Assembly: GCA_033807695.1 (NCBI GenBank)
Contig: CM066300.1
Location: forward strand, 4,278,001 to 4,342,000
Reading direction: 5' to 3'
Length of the DNA stretch: 64,000 nt
Source: Daedaleopsis sinensis
Taxonomy: Eukaryota; Basidiomycota; Agaricomycetes; Polyporales; Polyporaceae
The translations under genes and the position numbers were made by a program. Every line of letters starts with the position of its first letter. Within the stretch, counting starts at the first letter, position 1. The notes beneath the pieces were generated by a model. It was not told the DNA's origin, did no database searches, and was given only the letters and a program-made list of their open reading frames with translations. Shown one piece after another: positions 53,807-64,000 of this stretch.

Positions 53807-56210
53807 TTACAAGTCCGGCAGTTCTCGTTCGATCAGCCTCTTCCATGTGCTCTCTCTCCACCACTCGTCCATGCTTGCAATGCGCTCCCACAGATTCTCC
53901 TCGTCGACGCCGTACATCTCGTACTTGCCATTGTTCAGCGGCATCCCGTTCCGCTTCGCGACCTCCAGCGCCGCCTTGTTCTCACCTCTGTAGCGGCGGC
54001 ATCAACAATAGTCCGGAAGACGGATGAACATCGCTGCACTGACCGTAGTAGCTCGAGTAGCTCTTTCTTGTCGGGGAAGAACAAACGCGGCTCGAGCACG
54101 CCGAGGACCGCGAGTGCGGCACGATATAGAAACGCATCGCCCTCGAGGAAGATCACGTCCCAGACCCGAGCGCAAGATTCAAACGGGAGATGGTCCAAGA
54201 ATAGAGGTACGAGCCAGTCGGGAAGATACGCCGCTGGTGACACTTGATGCTGCTTGAAGTTGAAATAGACTGGAGACGGAGTCAAACAGTGCGCCTTAGA
54301 CCTGGACGCAGGCACTCACTCTTCGGCATCCCATCTGCTAACAGAGTGTCGAATATCCTGTGACGGATGAGTCATTGGGCAGGGTACTGGCGGGAATGGA
54401 ATACCTGTAGTACGCTTCAATCTAGCCTTCCATTCAGTCAGAAGGAAAACATCGGCCAGCTTTACGACACTCACGTCGTCTTTCGAGCTCATGCCACCAT
54501 AGAATGAGCGCAGACAGTGCCGCTCTAGCAGGTTCCTCATGACAATAAATCCTTGAACGGGCGACATGTTGATCAGGATCATAGCCGCGATCTTCGCGAT
54601 GCCTCCTACATATCCTAGACCCTCGTCTGATCGTGAGACAACCCACGCGCAGAGCATGTCTTTCAGATCTTGATATAGCGGCCCCTTTTCTGTTGTGAAG
54701 AGATGTAGCGAGGGAAGAGTGGTCGCGATATCATCTTCCAAGAGAGCGAGGACTGTCGTTGGGAAGGAACCAGAAGCTATAGCTCTCTTCGCTCGCGATA
54801 GACATGTTTTGTATGCATCTAAACAAAGATGAGATGCGCGGTACAAGGATCGATCTAGCGTTATCACCTTTGCTCAATGCGAGAGGGTTCCCAACAGCGT
54901 GTTGCCACATGGACGCGCGCAACTTAGTCGGGATGCCCTGCCACCACAGCCTACGGAGCTGAGTGTTGCGATGGACGACTGTCCAGTCCGGTACAATCTC
55001 GCGTTCCCATCTGCTTATCGAGTCTTCGATACGCTGCTCGCGAGCGACCCGTCTTGCCTGCAACGCTTCTCGCCGCTTCGCCTCTATTACAGGGAGGCCG
55101 TTCGAGAAGTTAGACCACGCATATACGGAGCGCGCGCATCGGATGTGCGACGGTCGAGGGTGGAGCGCAAACTACGTTAATGAACGTTCATTCGTGAGGC
55201 AAAAGACGGCCTGTAGACCGAGCGCACTCACCGGCTGCCCTGCTGCGCTTCATCATCTCCTCCCAATCATGGAGATGCTTCCTATCCTCTGCGCGAGGTT
55301 TCGGGGGCAACCATGTAGGCCGCGTTTTGCTCACAACCTTGTCCAGCATGCTGGGGCCGACGGACTTCGATGGCCTGTGGCGTGTGGTGGGTGTTGGTGG
55401 CTCCGTGAGCTTTGCGGTATTGGGCGTAGGGAGCGAGCTCGAAGTGTGCATAGGAAGAGCAGATGTTGAGGCGGCAGCCATGCCCGCCGCCGAGATGTTC
55501 AAAGGAGAGGGGGGCCCCTTGGCGCGGAACTCTTCGTGCGAGGCGGAATGTTGTGGATGGGGCATTGGATCGTGGTCTCTTGAGGGTCGGGAGGAGGAGG
55601 AGTGTAATTCGTAGGAAGAACGCACTTCCTCTGATGAGCGAGATTCTAGCCGAACCACCTTTGTGACCACCACCGATGCTGACAGGTCTATCTCGACGGC
55701 AGGATACTCTTGGATAATCTCTTCAGGCTCTTCATGCCGTGGGAAGGCAGACGAGAGTGACTTGGGTTCGTCCGCCAGAGAGACTTGGGTAAACTCTGAG
55801 GAAAGAGGAACCTCGTATAGCGAGTCCTGATGCGATGAGGATCGGCTCATCTGGGAGTTTATGCTCGTCAGAGCGGGTGTCTGCGGAAGGGAAGGAGGCG
55901 GAGAATCTTGCCCGCCGTCGATGTCGAAGGTGGAGACGGACGCGTCGGGGTCGACGGAGTACTCGATCTTCGCGACATTGCCGTCCATGCTCGTATCCAA
56001 GCCTGCACCTCCCCATCCGTTCTCTCCCCCGTTCATGCTCATGTTCCTGGCGAGGTCTGCGCGAATGGCCGCGGGCGAGAACTCCTGGACGTCAATGTCT
56101 TCAGTCTCGGAGAAGGCATCATCGTTGAGGGAGAACCCGGCAGGAACAACTCTCTTGAGGACATGGGTGTGGCTCGAGTCAGGCTCTTCATCATCTGAGT
56201 AGTGTTTCAT
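53807..56210 (-). CDS. TBC-domain Rab GTPase-activating protein
   Basis: It stimulates GTP hydrolysis by a Rab GTPase in membrane traffic. Exons: 56210..55232, 55083..54868, 54818..54475, 54421..54405, 54357..54320, 54269..54044, 53987..53807, giving 666 aa. ATG 56210 (MKHYSDDEEP) is the start chosen. The first ~300 residues are acidic, Ser/Pro-rich and probably disordered. The TBC domain begins near LRRLWWQGIPTKLRASMW (Arg after IP) and includes CAWVVSRSDEGLGYVGG (the TBC box has YxQG, here YVGG) and the ARVWDVIFLEGD box. The C-terminus (NLWERIASMDEWWRESTW) is also typical. The catalytic Gln of the YxQ motif is replaced by Gly here, so GAP activity is not assured. One exon is 17 nt, and the first intron (148 bp) is unusually long. 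Confidence 0.9.
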
Positions 56211-56449
56211 AGCTGAGGAATAGATACGAGCTAGGAGGTGAGGGAAGTGGACGTTGCGGTGTGCATAGAGCGTGAGCGCGCCGTGCCTGTGCTCAGCGGT
56301 AATTAAGCTCACGACGCGGTTCGGAGATCTCGGGCCGCCACCGATCTCGGCTGCATCCGAGGCGGCGAGGTGACCTCGGTCCTCAACTCGACTTAAAGTT
56401 GCTCATCTTTGCATCGCTCTCTATAGAGGCCTAAGCCAGCACTACCAGC

Positions 56450-57035
56450 ATGTCCAAGTCTCCAGTAACCTGCCATGGTGAGCCTCTACCTCAACGTAGC
56501 AGGTCTCGATAGTCAGCTGCAACGGTCCCCGCGACTACTCAGTGCTCGACTCCTCCATTGGCAAACCCGCCGCAGGCGTCCCCGTCCAACTCCAGGAACT
56601 GAACTCTCACGAGAGTCCTACCGCCGACTTCAAGGTCCTCGCCGACAGGTACGCATTCACTGTGCATGTACTTATGCGATGATCCTGATCTGACTTTCGC
56701 TCAATGTCACGCCCATACAGTGTAACAGACTCCGATGGACGTTGTATGCAGTTGTACCCACAAGCCGGTCCTGGACAGAAGCGAGAAGACCTCATCAAGC
56801 TAGAAGCGGGGAAGCTCTACAAAGTAGTGTTCAAGACCAAAGACTACTTTGAGCGTGTAGGTCGGAAATGCTTCTACCCATGGGTCGAGGTACATTTGTC
56901 ACGAATCTTTCTCCGAAATTCGAAGCTGATCGCATTGATCTCCAGATAACCTTCGATGTGGCAGACCCGACGGAACACTACCACATACCATTGCTTATCA
57001 GTCCATACTCGTACACGACATACCGAGGCAGCTGA
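56450..57035 (+). CDS. 5-hydroxyisourate hydrolase (transthyretin-related)
   Basis: It hydrolyses 5-hydroxyisourate to OHCU in the urate-to-allantoin pathway. Exons 56450..56477, 56543..56648, 56721..56889 and 56946..57035 give 130 aa. The catalytic His is in [18 protein letters not shown]. The Arg region reads SDGRC. The C-terminal signature tetrapeptide YRGS, diagnostic of the hydrolase as opposed to transthyretin, ends the protein. There is no N-terminal targeting peptide, so it could be cytosolic or peroxisomal by another route. It diverges from the TBC gene over 239 bp. Confidence 0.93.
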
Positions 57036-57261
57036 GCGCAAGACAAATCGATGTGCAGCAAGAGGGAATGCGAGCGATCGGGGAGCGCAGGCGGTGAACA
57101 AATGTACAGTACTGTAGCTATGAAGAGAAATGCATGTGTGACGGGAACAATATACAGTTGCGAGATCTAGCGGTACAGCGGCGAGTGTCCCCAATATATG
57201 TACAGCGTGATGGACGGAAGCAGAATTAGGAAGCATACAGTATCCTCCAGAGATAGAGAGA

Positions 57262-58761
57262 TCAACCTATAGTCAGACTGTGCACACCTTCTTCGGCGCC
57301 GTCGACTTCTCGCTCGCCTTCTCGGCGTGCCCTGGTCATGGGCCGGAGGATAGGACTGGCCAGGCCGATCTGCGCGCGCAGGGTAGGACTTGAGAGAACG
57401 CTCGCAGAGGCGGACCCGAAGCTTTGGCGGGCCGACCAATATGAGCTCGAACCGGGAACGATGGGCGAGGATGATCCCGAATGAACGCCGTTCGGTATGG
57501 GGATCGGGATCGGCATAGAGAGACGAGGAGCGCTACCGGACAGCCGGCCGCTGAACGACTCTCGTAGGTGGGAGATGGACGGTGACACCGCCCGCCGCTT
57601 CGCTGCGCTTGGATATGGATCGTAACGGTCTTCAACTGCATAGACCAAATTAAGCTTGACGGCGGAGTATATCAAACTGCTTAGACGTACGTTTCCGTTT
57701 GTTACTTCTGACGGCACTCGTCGCCGTCGGGGGAGGCGTATAGCGCCATGAGGATATAATAGGGGAGGAAACCGCAGATGAAGGCTAACACGGAGCGTGA
57801 GCACCGCAAGCAACCAGCACAAGTGGCTATATGCACATACCATGTCAACGTCCATCGCCATCCCGATGGGGCTCTCCAACATGGATAGCTCGTCGCCGTT
57901 GACGCTCTGCGCGGGAGTGACCGGTTTCGTCGCCGCTGTGGAGTCTCCCAACGCGAACGGCACTAAGTCGTCGAGCTCTTCGTCGTCGCTCGGGGTCGAT
58001 TCGCGCTGGGGCTCGTCGCCGCCAGCCTCCTCGGGGTACCGCCCTCGGTCAGAAGCGACCCGAGGCGTGCGTGGATGGGCAGGGGACTCGCTGAACGACG
58101 CGAGCAGGCGCTGGAACTGCGCCTCGGAATGCACCTCGCTGTCTTCCACATGCGAGTCCGCCACGAGCGCGAGGATGCGGGGAGCACGGACCTGCTTGCG
58201 AGCACGCATAAGCTTCATGACGGGCTGGCTACTCGGGTGGAGCGCGGAAGGGGAGAGGACAAAGGGGAGAGAACCCACTGGATGCGAGAGCTTGCGGTGG
58301 TGGGCACGCATGGGCGGCGCGTCCTCGTTTCCGGAGCTCGAGCTCGAGGCGGAGGTCATGCGCGGAGGGGTGCGTGGCCGGCTTACGGTCTTCATGCTCG
58401 CGTCGCTCTCGCAGTCGATCTGGGGGCCAGGCAGGAGAGGCGTGGCGTGTCCGGAGTCGCTGTCAGTAGACATCTTGTCCCTGTCGCTTTCCGAGTCGTC
58501 TGCCGGTCCGCTGGAGCTGTATCTCCGCGTGAAGGACGTGACAAGCGGACTATGGAGACGAGCATCGTGTGGTGGTTGACTGACGCCACGTGGGCCCAGC
58601 ATACTTGGACGGCGCAGTCGAAGGAGAAAGGGACTGAGGTCATCGGAGGCGGTTGGGGGCACTACAGTAGACGGGGAAGATGGGAGTGCAAAATCGGACG
58701 AGGAGGTAGGCAGGGAAGGCCGGCTGATAGACACCGCGGGTCGTTGTGGTTTGTTGTTCAT
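57262..58761 (-). CDS. Ser/Pro-rich protein of unknown function
   Basis: Exons 58761..57841, 57784..57691 and 57635..57262 give 462 aa. ATG 58761 (MNNKPQ) is the first in frame. The sequence is rich in Ser, Pro, Arg and Thr with many SP/TP sites. Candidate nuclear signals are SNKRK and AAKRRAVSPS. A conserved-looking block in the last exon reads RYDPYPSAAKRRAVSP. The protein is probably disordered and regulated by phosphorylation. I cannot assign a family. It converges on the hydroxyisourate hydrolase gene with only 226 bp between stop codons. Confidence 0.7.
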   Translation of the reverse strand: MNNKPQRPAVSISRPSLPTSSSDFALPSSPSTVVPPTASDDLSPFLLRLRRPSMLGPRGVSQPPHDARLHSPLVTSFTRRYSSSGPADDSESDRDKMSTDSDSGHATPLLPGPQIDCESDASMKTVSRPRTPPRMTSASSSSSGNEDAPPMRAHHRKLSHPVGSLPFVLSPSALHPSSQPVMKLMRARKQVRAPRILALVADSHVEDSEVHSEAQFQRLLASFSESPAHPRTPRVASDRGRYPEEAGGDEPQRESTPSDDEELDDLVPFALGDSTAATKPVTPAQSVNGDELSMLESPIGMAMDVDMVCAYSHLCWLLAVLTLRVSLHLRFPPLLYPHGAIRLPRRRRVPSEVTNGNVRLSSLIYSAVKLNLVYAVEDRYDPYPSAAKRRAVSPSISHLRESFSGRLSGSAPRLSMPIPIPIPNGVHSGSSSPIVPGSSSYWSARQSFGSASASVLSSPTLRAQIGLASPILRPMTRARREGEREVDGAEEGVHSLTIG

Positions 58762-59258
58762 CGTTGTCTCAAGCAATTCTGAGATGATTTGGCTGTGTGG
58801 TCAAGCAAGGATACATCGAGATCGGAGATGGGATAGGCTGAGTACTGGTGCTGGTCCAGTTTGACAGGTTTATCAGAGCAAAGACGGTGGTTGATTCTGA
58901 GTTTCTCAACAGGCGCTCTGTTTGTTTCGACACTACGAGCGTCTAATAGTACCTACTATTCGCAGACGTTTATCAACAACGTGAACCTTTCGACAAGCAG
59001 AGGGTCTTTGACCAGATATTGCTAGAACATGTCTCATGAGTGTGCTCTGCTAAGGCAATGGCAAAGTTGGGTCGCCACAACCGAGCGCGCGACCGTCCTA
59101 TTAGGCATCCAAGTTGTCGTGATTTGCGACGTCGGATCCTTGAATATTACTTGACAACTTCGATGAGCATTCAAGTTCGGACATATTAGATGGGCTTGAC
59201 CAGGTCAATGAGTGGGGATTATTGTGATGATGAACATGATGCACATATTATGGTCTAA
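58762..59258. other. Intergenic, 0.5 kb
   Basis: Nothing recognised between the Ser/Pro-rich gene's start and the end of the first MAPEG gene. Confidence 0.45.
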
Positions 59259-60051
59259 CTACAGCTTCCGAACCAGAGCGATCGCGCTCGCAGTAGCAGT
59301 CACGACGAGACCTATCAAGAGATTTTACTCTGTTTTAGCATGCAGTCGCTCATTTGAAAGAGACACTGTGGTATGTGCTCACCGGCCACGCTGAGGGTGC
59401 CAAACACGGCAGACCCAAACAGGTTGCGCTAGGTATGATGTTAGCGGCAAAATCCTTGACTGCTCATCACTGCGTCCCAGTTGAAACATACCTTCTTCGG
59501 GTAACCGGTAGAGTATCCAATTGTATACAAAATACGCGCAGTCACCCAGACACCGCACAGCGAAGCGGCAGCCACTGGGTACGTCAATCCAGCAATGAGG
59601 GTGCCGCTGATGACCACGGGCAAAACCTCCAAAGTGTTTTGGTGGGCACCTACGTGGAAAAAGCCATTCCTTATGAGCCAAGTACGAGGTTGGCGTGTTT
59701 GCGATACTCACGTTGTGTGCAGTTGAAGACCGCGGCCTCTTGACTGGCTGCCGCCTCGGCTTTCTCCGCGTACACTGCGGCGAGGAGTGACCGTGACACA
59801 GTGAGCGGTGACCGGACGCGTGGACTAAATAAAATATAGCACTACATACCCTGAGGGTACTCAATTTTGGCCTTTTTACGAGCAGTACCGACCTTGAAGG
59901 TCTGCCAGAAGAGCAGATAGAAGGTAGAGACCACCGCCGTGACGGGATAGGCGTACCTAAATCGTATGGAAGTCAGTCAAGACCTGTGATGAACGTGGAT
60001 CAACTTGTCCCTGAAACCTCACTCTTGGGGAAGGACGACTGCAGACGACAT
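59259..60051 (-). CDS. MAPEG-family protein, microsomal GST 3 type, copy A
   Basis: A four-span membrane protein with glutathione transferase/peroxidase activity in relatives. Exons 60051..60023, 59956..59850, 59774..59712, 59649..59492, 59428..59383 and 59311..59259 (29, 107, 63, 158, 46 and 53 nt) give 151 aa. Motifs: VYAEKAEA, FNCTQRAHQNTLE (the family's glutathione-binding region), RILYTIGYSTGYPKKR. Hydrophobic spans lie near 12-30, 75-95, 97-115 and 132-148. A TATAAAG box is at 60127..60133 on the minus strand, ~80 bp upstream. Relatives act on lipid hydroperoxides and leukotrienes. The fungal substrate is unproven. Confidence 0.92.
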
Positions 60052-60126
60052 CTCTACGGGCGATGCAGATGATGTTCAAGGTTTTTGGAGGGAGACTCTG
60101 GGGAGACTTCTCGTTGCTACCGGAGG

Positions 60127-60133
60127 CTTTATA
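60127..60133 (-). promoter_or_regulatory. TATA box of MAPEG copy A
   Basis: TATAAAG on the minus strand, about 80 bp upstream of the ATG at 60051. Confidence 0.5.
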
Positions 60134-60430
60134 CCCGATGAGAACCTGCGGACTCGGAAGGCCACGGCCGGGACTACATTGTGGGACACGTCAGCGTGAC
60201 AACCGTCGCAGCGGCTGAGGTTGACAATTCGGAATTGGCAGTATCCCGCTAAATTTTTTCTCGAGTCTACATTGATACAGCTCTGAGCTCATATCCGTCA
60301 TAGAACTGCACACGACTGCTTCGAGCGTTCAGAAGCCCTCTACGATTGTGATCGTAACAGACAAAGTGCATTGGTATGGATTACTGGCCTCAATAAATAA
60401 GGTAGTTAAGGTTTGATTGACAGATGAGAT

Positions 60431-61181
60431 CTACAACGACCGAACCAGACCGACCACGCTCGCAGTCGAAGTTCCGATGATCCCTATGAGGGGCTGAGTG
60501 AGGATACATCGTACGGCATTATTGGTTAACAAACTTACCCAACAAGAAGAGAATACCGATGTAGTTGGATCCGAACATGTTGCGCTGGCATGGTTTTAGT
60601 ATTACAGAAATCGACGGCACAGTTGTCATTTACCTTCTTCGGGTCACCCGTGGAGTACCCGATAGAGTACAGAACCCGAGCAAACACCCAGCCACCACAC
60701 AGCGAAGCGGCAACAATTGGGTAAGTCAATCCGGCAATGAGGGTACCACTGATTACGATTGGCAAACTCTCCAGAGTGTTCTGGTGGGTGCCTGAAAGTA
60801 ATGTAAGATGAGCCATTTCAAGCCAGACTCCGCACTACAATATGTACTCACGCTGCGTGCAGTTGAACACTTTAGCTGCGGGATCCGCTGCTACTTCCGC
60901 GTTCTCCGCATACACTGTTGAAGGTATTCGGATGAGCATGCATAGATGACATAGAGCAACGCGATGCATCACGCACCCTGAGGGTAAGCGATCTTGGCTT
61001 TCCTGCGCGCACTGCCAACCCTACTGGACAGCCAAAACAACAGGTAGAAGGTAGAGACCACCGCGGAAACGGGGTATACAAATCTGGTAGCAATGTGTAC
61101 TTATGTGAGACTTCAAGGCTTCACCATGCAGACACAAGACGAAATCACTCACTCTTTGGGAAGGACGATACCAGACGACAT
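60431..61181 (-). CDS. MAPEG-family protein, microsomal GST 3 type, copy B
   Basis: Exons 61181..61153, 61083..60977, 60914..60852, 60791..60634, 60584..60539 and 60483..60431 give 151 aa. Every exon has exactly the same length as its counterpart in copy A, so this is a tandem duplicate, 379 bp away. Motifs: VYAENAEV, FNCTQRTHQNTLESLPIV, RVLYSIGYSTGDPKKR. The GDPKKR form is the canonical one, and copy A has GYPKKR. A TATAAAA box lies ~60 bp upstream. The protein ends VVGLVRSL. Confidence 0.93.
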
Positions 61182-61239
61182 TTTTAGTGCGCGGAAGGTC
61201 GGGGAGGAGCTGTACGAGTGAGCAGAAGGAGTCCCGGAG

Positions 61240-61246
61240 TTTTATA
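61240..61246 (-). promoter_or_regulatory. TATA box of MAPEG copy B
   Basis: TATAAAA on the minus strand, about 60 bp upstream of the ATG at 61181. Confidence 0.55.
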
Positions 61247-62033
61247 GCCTCGAGTACTGAAACCTGAGCCCGTCACCCTTAGCCTAGGCCTGAAAAAGTC
61301 ATACTGCCACGGGACTCCACGGGATCACAGGGAGTGACGCGTCAGCGTCGCGGCGACGGCATTTACATACTTAAATTGTTCAGAGCAGCTGCAGGTTGGC
61401 AACCTTTGGCAACGCGCGGCGACGCGGCCGCGACTCCAGAATCAAGGACATGCCACGTCACCATATATGACCCGGGTCCCGGTGTAGCCGCTAGCGGGAT
61501 ATCAGGAGTAAGTACAGACCGATCATCTTGGTCAGGACCTGTCAGTACCTCGAAGAATTCCGAATTGCATGTCCCGCATCTCGGAACGTTGAGTGGGGCG
61601 ACCGCGTGAACTTATATCGGAGTGTACTGTACATACGTGTCGGAGTGCTTTCGCACAATGCTCGCAACCTCACTCACCATCGTTAAAAGATCGCATCCCA
61701 GCCAAGTTCGAGCCGCACGGTTCTCAGAAGTATGCAAGCACTTCTGAGTAGCAGGCTTCATTAGTGCAGAAGTGCAGGCGGGCGGCAGATTCAGCCAAGG
61801 GGGGAGGGGGAGGGAATTCCCCGGGGTTCCGTACAAAGTTGATGGATCATTGCCACCAGTTTGCCACCGGAGGCAGCCGCTCGAAACTCCGTTCTATTCG
61901 GGATCCGCTTCTGTGCACGTGCATCAATAACTTCAGCGCCTCCAAAATTTTGGCCTAGATGATCAAGCGCTCAGAAGTAATACTGGACCAGTGGACTCAA
62001 CTGACTCTTCTGCACTCGGTCGACGGTTTCACT
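61247..62033. other. Intergenic, 0.8 kb
   Basis: It separates the divergent MAPEG copy B and RRB1 genes. No gene seen. Confidence 0.45.
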
Positions 62034-63748
62034 ATGTCAAAGCGTTCAGTTACGGAGATACAAACAGCCTCTGGGAGTCAGGCAGAGCCCCGAAAAACAC
62101 CGCGCTCGGAGTCAAAACAGAAGGAACATGTCGTGGACGATGAGATGGGCGAATTTGAGGACGGATGGGAGGATGAGTACGAGAGCGACGAGGAGGTCCT
62201 AGATTCGACAGCAGAGAAGGCAGATGATGGTATGTGCGTAACATATCTTATTGCAATTTACACATGCCGACCGCATACTCAGCCATGGATGTGGATGATG
62301 ATGTTCTCCCCGCGATCGAAGAATCCGAAGAGCAGCCCCCCGCACCCGATGTGTTCTTACCTGGAGTACACCGGCTGGAGAAGGACGAAATATTGGAGCC
62401 CGACGAATCTGTATACGTCATGCGACATAACATGACAGTCAACTGGCCTTGTCTATCCTTCGACATCTTGCGAGACAATCTCGGAGACCAGAGACAACGC
62501 TATCCCGCAACTGCATATCTTGTTACCGGGACGCAAGCGGACGTCGCGAAGAACAACGAGCTGTCCGTCTACAAGATGAGTTCTTTGCAGAAGACACAAA
62601 GAGAAAACGGTGAGTAGTCGTACAAACCTACGGGGCGCCCATTGGCTTAGATATCCATGGAAAGACTCCGACGATGAAGAGGACGACGACGACGACGCAC
62701 TAGATGAAGATCCCGTCCTCGAACATCGTTCTGTGCCCCACCTAGGCGGCGTGAACCGCGTTCGCGCGCAACCACTCCCCTCCTCATCCCCGCTCCCCCC
62801 AGTCTCCCAGCCGTACTTCGTCGCGAGCTGGTCCGAAACCGGCAAGGTGCACATATGGGACGTCCGCCCGCTCATAGAAGCGCTCGACGTCCCCGGGTAC
62901 ACGATCGACAAGTCGCGTACGCACACGCCCGCGTTCACCGTCGCCTCGCACGGGCGCGCCGAGGGCTTCGCGATGGACTGGGCCTCGTCCGGGGACGCGA
63001 ACCCGTCCGCGCTCCGGCTGCTCACGGGCGACGTCCACGCGAAGATCTACCTGACGACGACGACGCCGTCGGGGTTCAACGCGCTCAGCCAGCCGTTCAC
63101 GGCGCACACGTCGAGCGTCGAGGACCTGCAGTGGAGCCCGTCCGAGCCGACCGTGTTCGCGTCGTGCTCGGCCGACCAGAGCGTGCAGATCTGGGACGTG
63201 CGCACCAAGGGCCGGAAGAGTGCGGCAGGGGTCGAGCGCGCGCACGAGAGCGACGTGAACGTCATCAGCTGGAACCGTGCGACGTCGTTTCTGCTGCTCA
63301 GCGGTGGTGACGAGGGCGGGATCAAGGTGTGGGACCTGCGGAACGTTAAGCAGAAGGGGTACGGCTTTTTTGTTCTGCTCTTGCATCCTTCGCAATTGCT
63401 GAGACACATCGCAGGACGACCGCACCTGACCCGACGCCAGTTGCGGCCTTCAGCTGGCACAACGCCCCCATTACTTCGATTGAATGGCATCCGACTGAAG
63501 ACTCTATCTTCGCAGCATCTGGAGCTGACGAACAAGTCACGCTCTGGGATCTTGCGGTCGAGCAGGATGACGAAGAGGCTGGCAGTATGAACGCAACGGA
63601 GGGTGGTAGGGATGTCCCACCGCAACTGTTGTTTGTCCACCAAGGCCAGAAGGATGTCAAAGAGATCCATTGGCATCCACAGATCCCCGGGACCGTCATC
63701 AGCACAGCATATGACGGCTTCAACATATTCAAAACGATCAGTGTATGA
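62034..63748 (+). CDS. RRB1: WD40 ribosome-assembly protein (RRB1/GRWD1 family)
   Basis: A nuclear chaperone for ribosomal protein L3 in yeast. Exons 62034..62229, 62283..62609, 62665..63358 and 63415..63748 give 516 aa. The N-terminus is acidic ([15 protein letters not shown]), as the glutamate-rich family name implies. Next comes the conserved [19 protein letters not shown] and [12 protein letters not shown] second acidic loop ([17 protein letters not shown]) precedes the WD repeats: [77 protein letters not shown] and [16 protein letters not shown]. The acceptor of the third exon is AAAG|AC. Confidence 0.93.
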
Positions 63749-64000
63749 TCGACATCACGCGGTGGGGCTGGTGGAGGTCGTCGCGCCGATCTGTATCATA
63801 ACTACATTGTATCTCTCTCATTGGTGTAGCGTTGCGTGCCAGTATTAGAATGTCCGGTGTTTGGTATGCTGATACATATGCCTGCAGTAGCATGAGTTAA
63901 TCTATCGAGTAGTGTCCAAGTCCACTCAAGCTAAGCTAGCAGTGAGCAGTTGAACGACGGAGAAAGCGATGTCGATGAGGAGGGTGTCAAATATCAATAC
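63749..64000. other. Right-edge flank
   Basis: Sequence downstream of RRB1 to the window end. No gene seen. Confidence 0.4.

Noticed and set aside
58075..58782. 235-aa plus-strand frame
   Set aside because: Antisense to the Ser/Pro-rich gene at 57262..58761, with no independent support.
1..64000. tRNA, rRNA, CRISPR arrays and riboswitches
   Set aside because: I looked for B-box-like GGTTCGANNCC sequences, rRNA signatures, regular spacer arrays, and for a riboswitch in front of RIB5. None was convincing by eye, but a covariance-model scan was not possible.

Overview
The window reads as nuclear DNA of a filamentous basidiomycete, most likely a wood-decaying agaricomycete (polypore-like). It is GC-rich and dense with genes that carry many 47-75 bp GT-AG introns. 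Its gene set fits such a fungus: a GH7 cellobiohydrolase, LigE-like (etherase-class) glutathione transferases, a DNMT1-type cytosine methyltransferase with RFTS and BAH domains, and several secreted or single-pass membrane proteins of the kind common in Agaricomycetes. I saw no prokaryotic system, phage or CRISPR array. Exon coordinates were worked out by hand by joining reading frames at splice consensus sites and checking that phases agree. For every multi-exon model called with confidence the summed exon length is a multiple of three, but none is checked against transcripts.

Layout. 1-2.7 kb: a gene running off the left edge, then an 875-bp non-autonomous DNA transposon with 34-bp inverted repeats and a perfect 8-bp target duplication. 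2.7-8 kb: a single-pass membrane protein, a tiny membrane protein, riboflavin synthase (RIB5), and a Ser-rich coiled-coil protein. 8-18.5 kb: a 16-exon class I myosin, a weak hypothetical gene, the myosin chaperone of the UNC-45/She4 family, and TRM6, which diverges from the chaperone over 97 bp. 18.5-25.3 kb: a secreted membrane-anchored protein, an unrecognised repeat protein, and a serine carboxypeptidase (S10). 25.3-28.2 kb: a gene-poor stretch with splice-like coding fragments. 28.3-38.8 kb: a secreted beta-propeller-like protein, DNMT1, the GH7 enzyme diverging from it, and a small secreted hydrophobic protein.

40.4-45.8 kb: two tandem glutathione transferases with a decayed third copy, then a membrane-anchored protein that looks like a pepsin fold without its catalytic motifs. 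46.3-47.3 kb: a frameshifted or broken gene. 48-52.8 kb: gamma-tubulin complex component GCP4, the rRNA-processing protein RRP1 (divergent from GCP4), and a 77-aa membrane protein. 53.8-58.8 kb: a TBC-domain Rab GAP, 5-hydroxyisourate hydrolase, and a Ser/Pro-rich protein. 59.2-61.2 kb: tandem MGST3-type MAPEG proteins with identical exon lengths. 62-63.75 kb: the WD40 ribosome-assembly protein RRB1/GRWD1.

Functional links are mostly by neighbourhood. Myosin I sits near its probable chaperone. Two separate tandem duplications concern glutathione chemistry (soluble GSTs and membrane MAPEG proteins), which suits detoxification or lignin-fragment handling next to a cellulase. RIB5, TRM6, RRP1, RRB1 and GCP4 are housekeeping genes.
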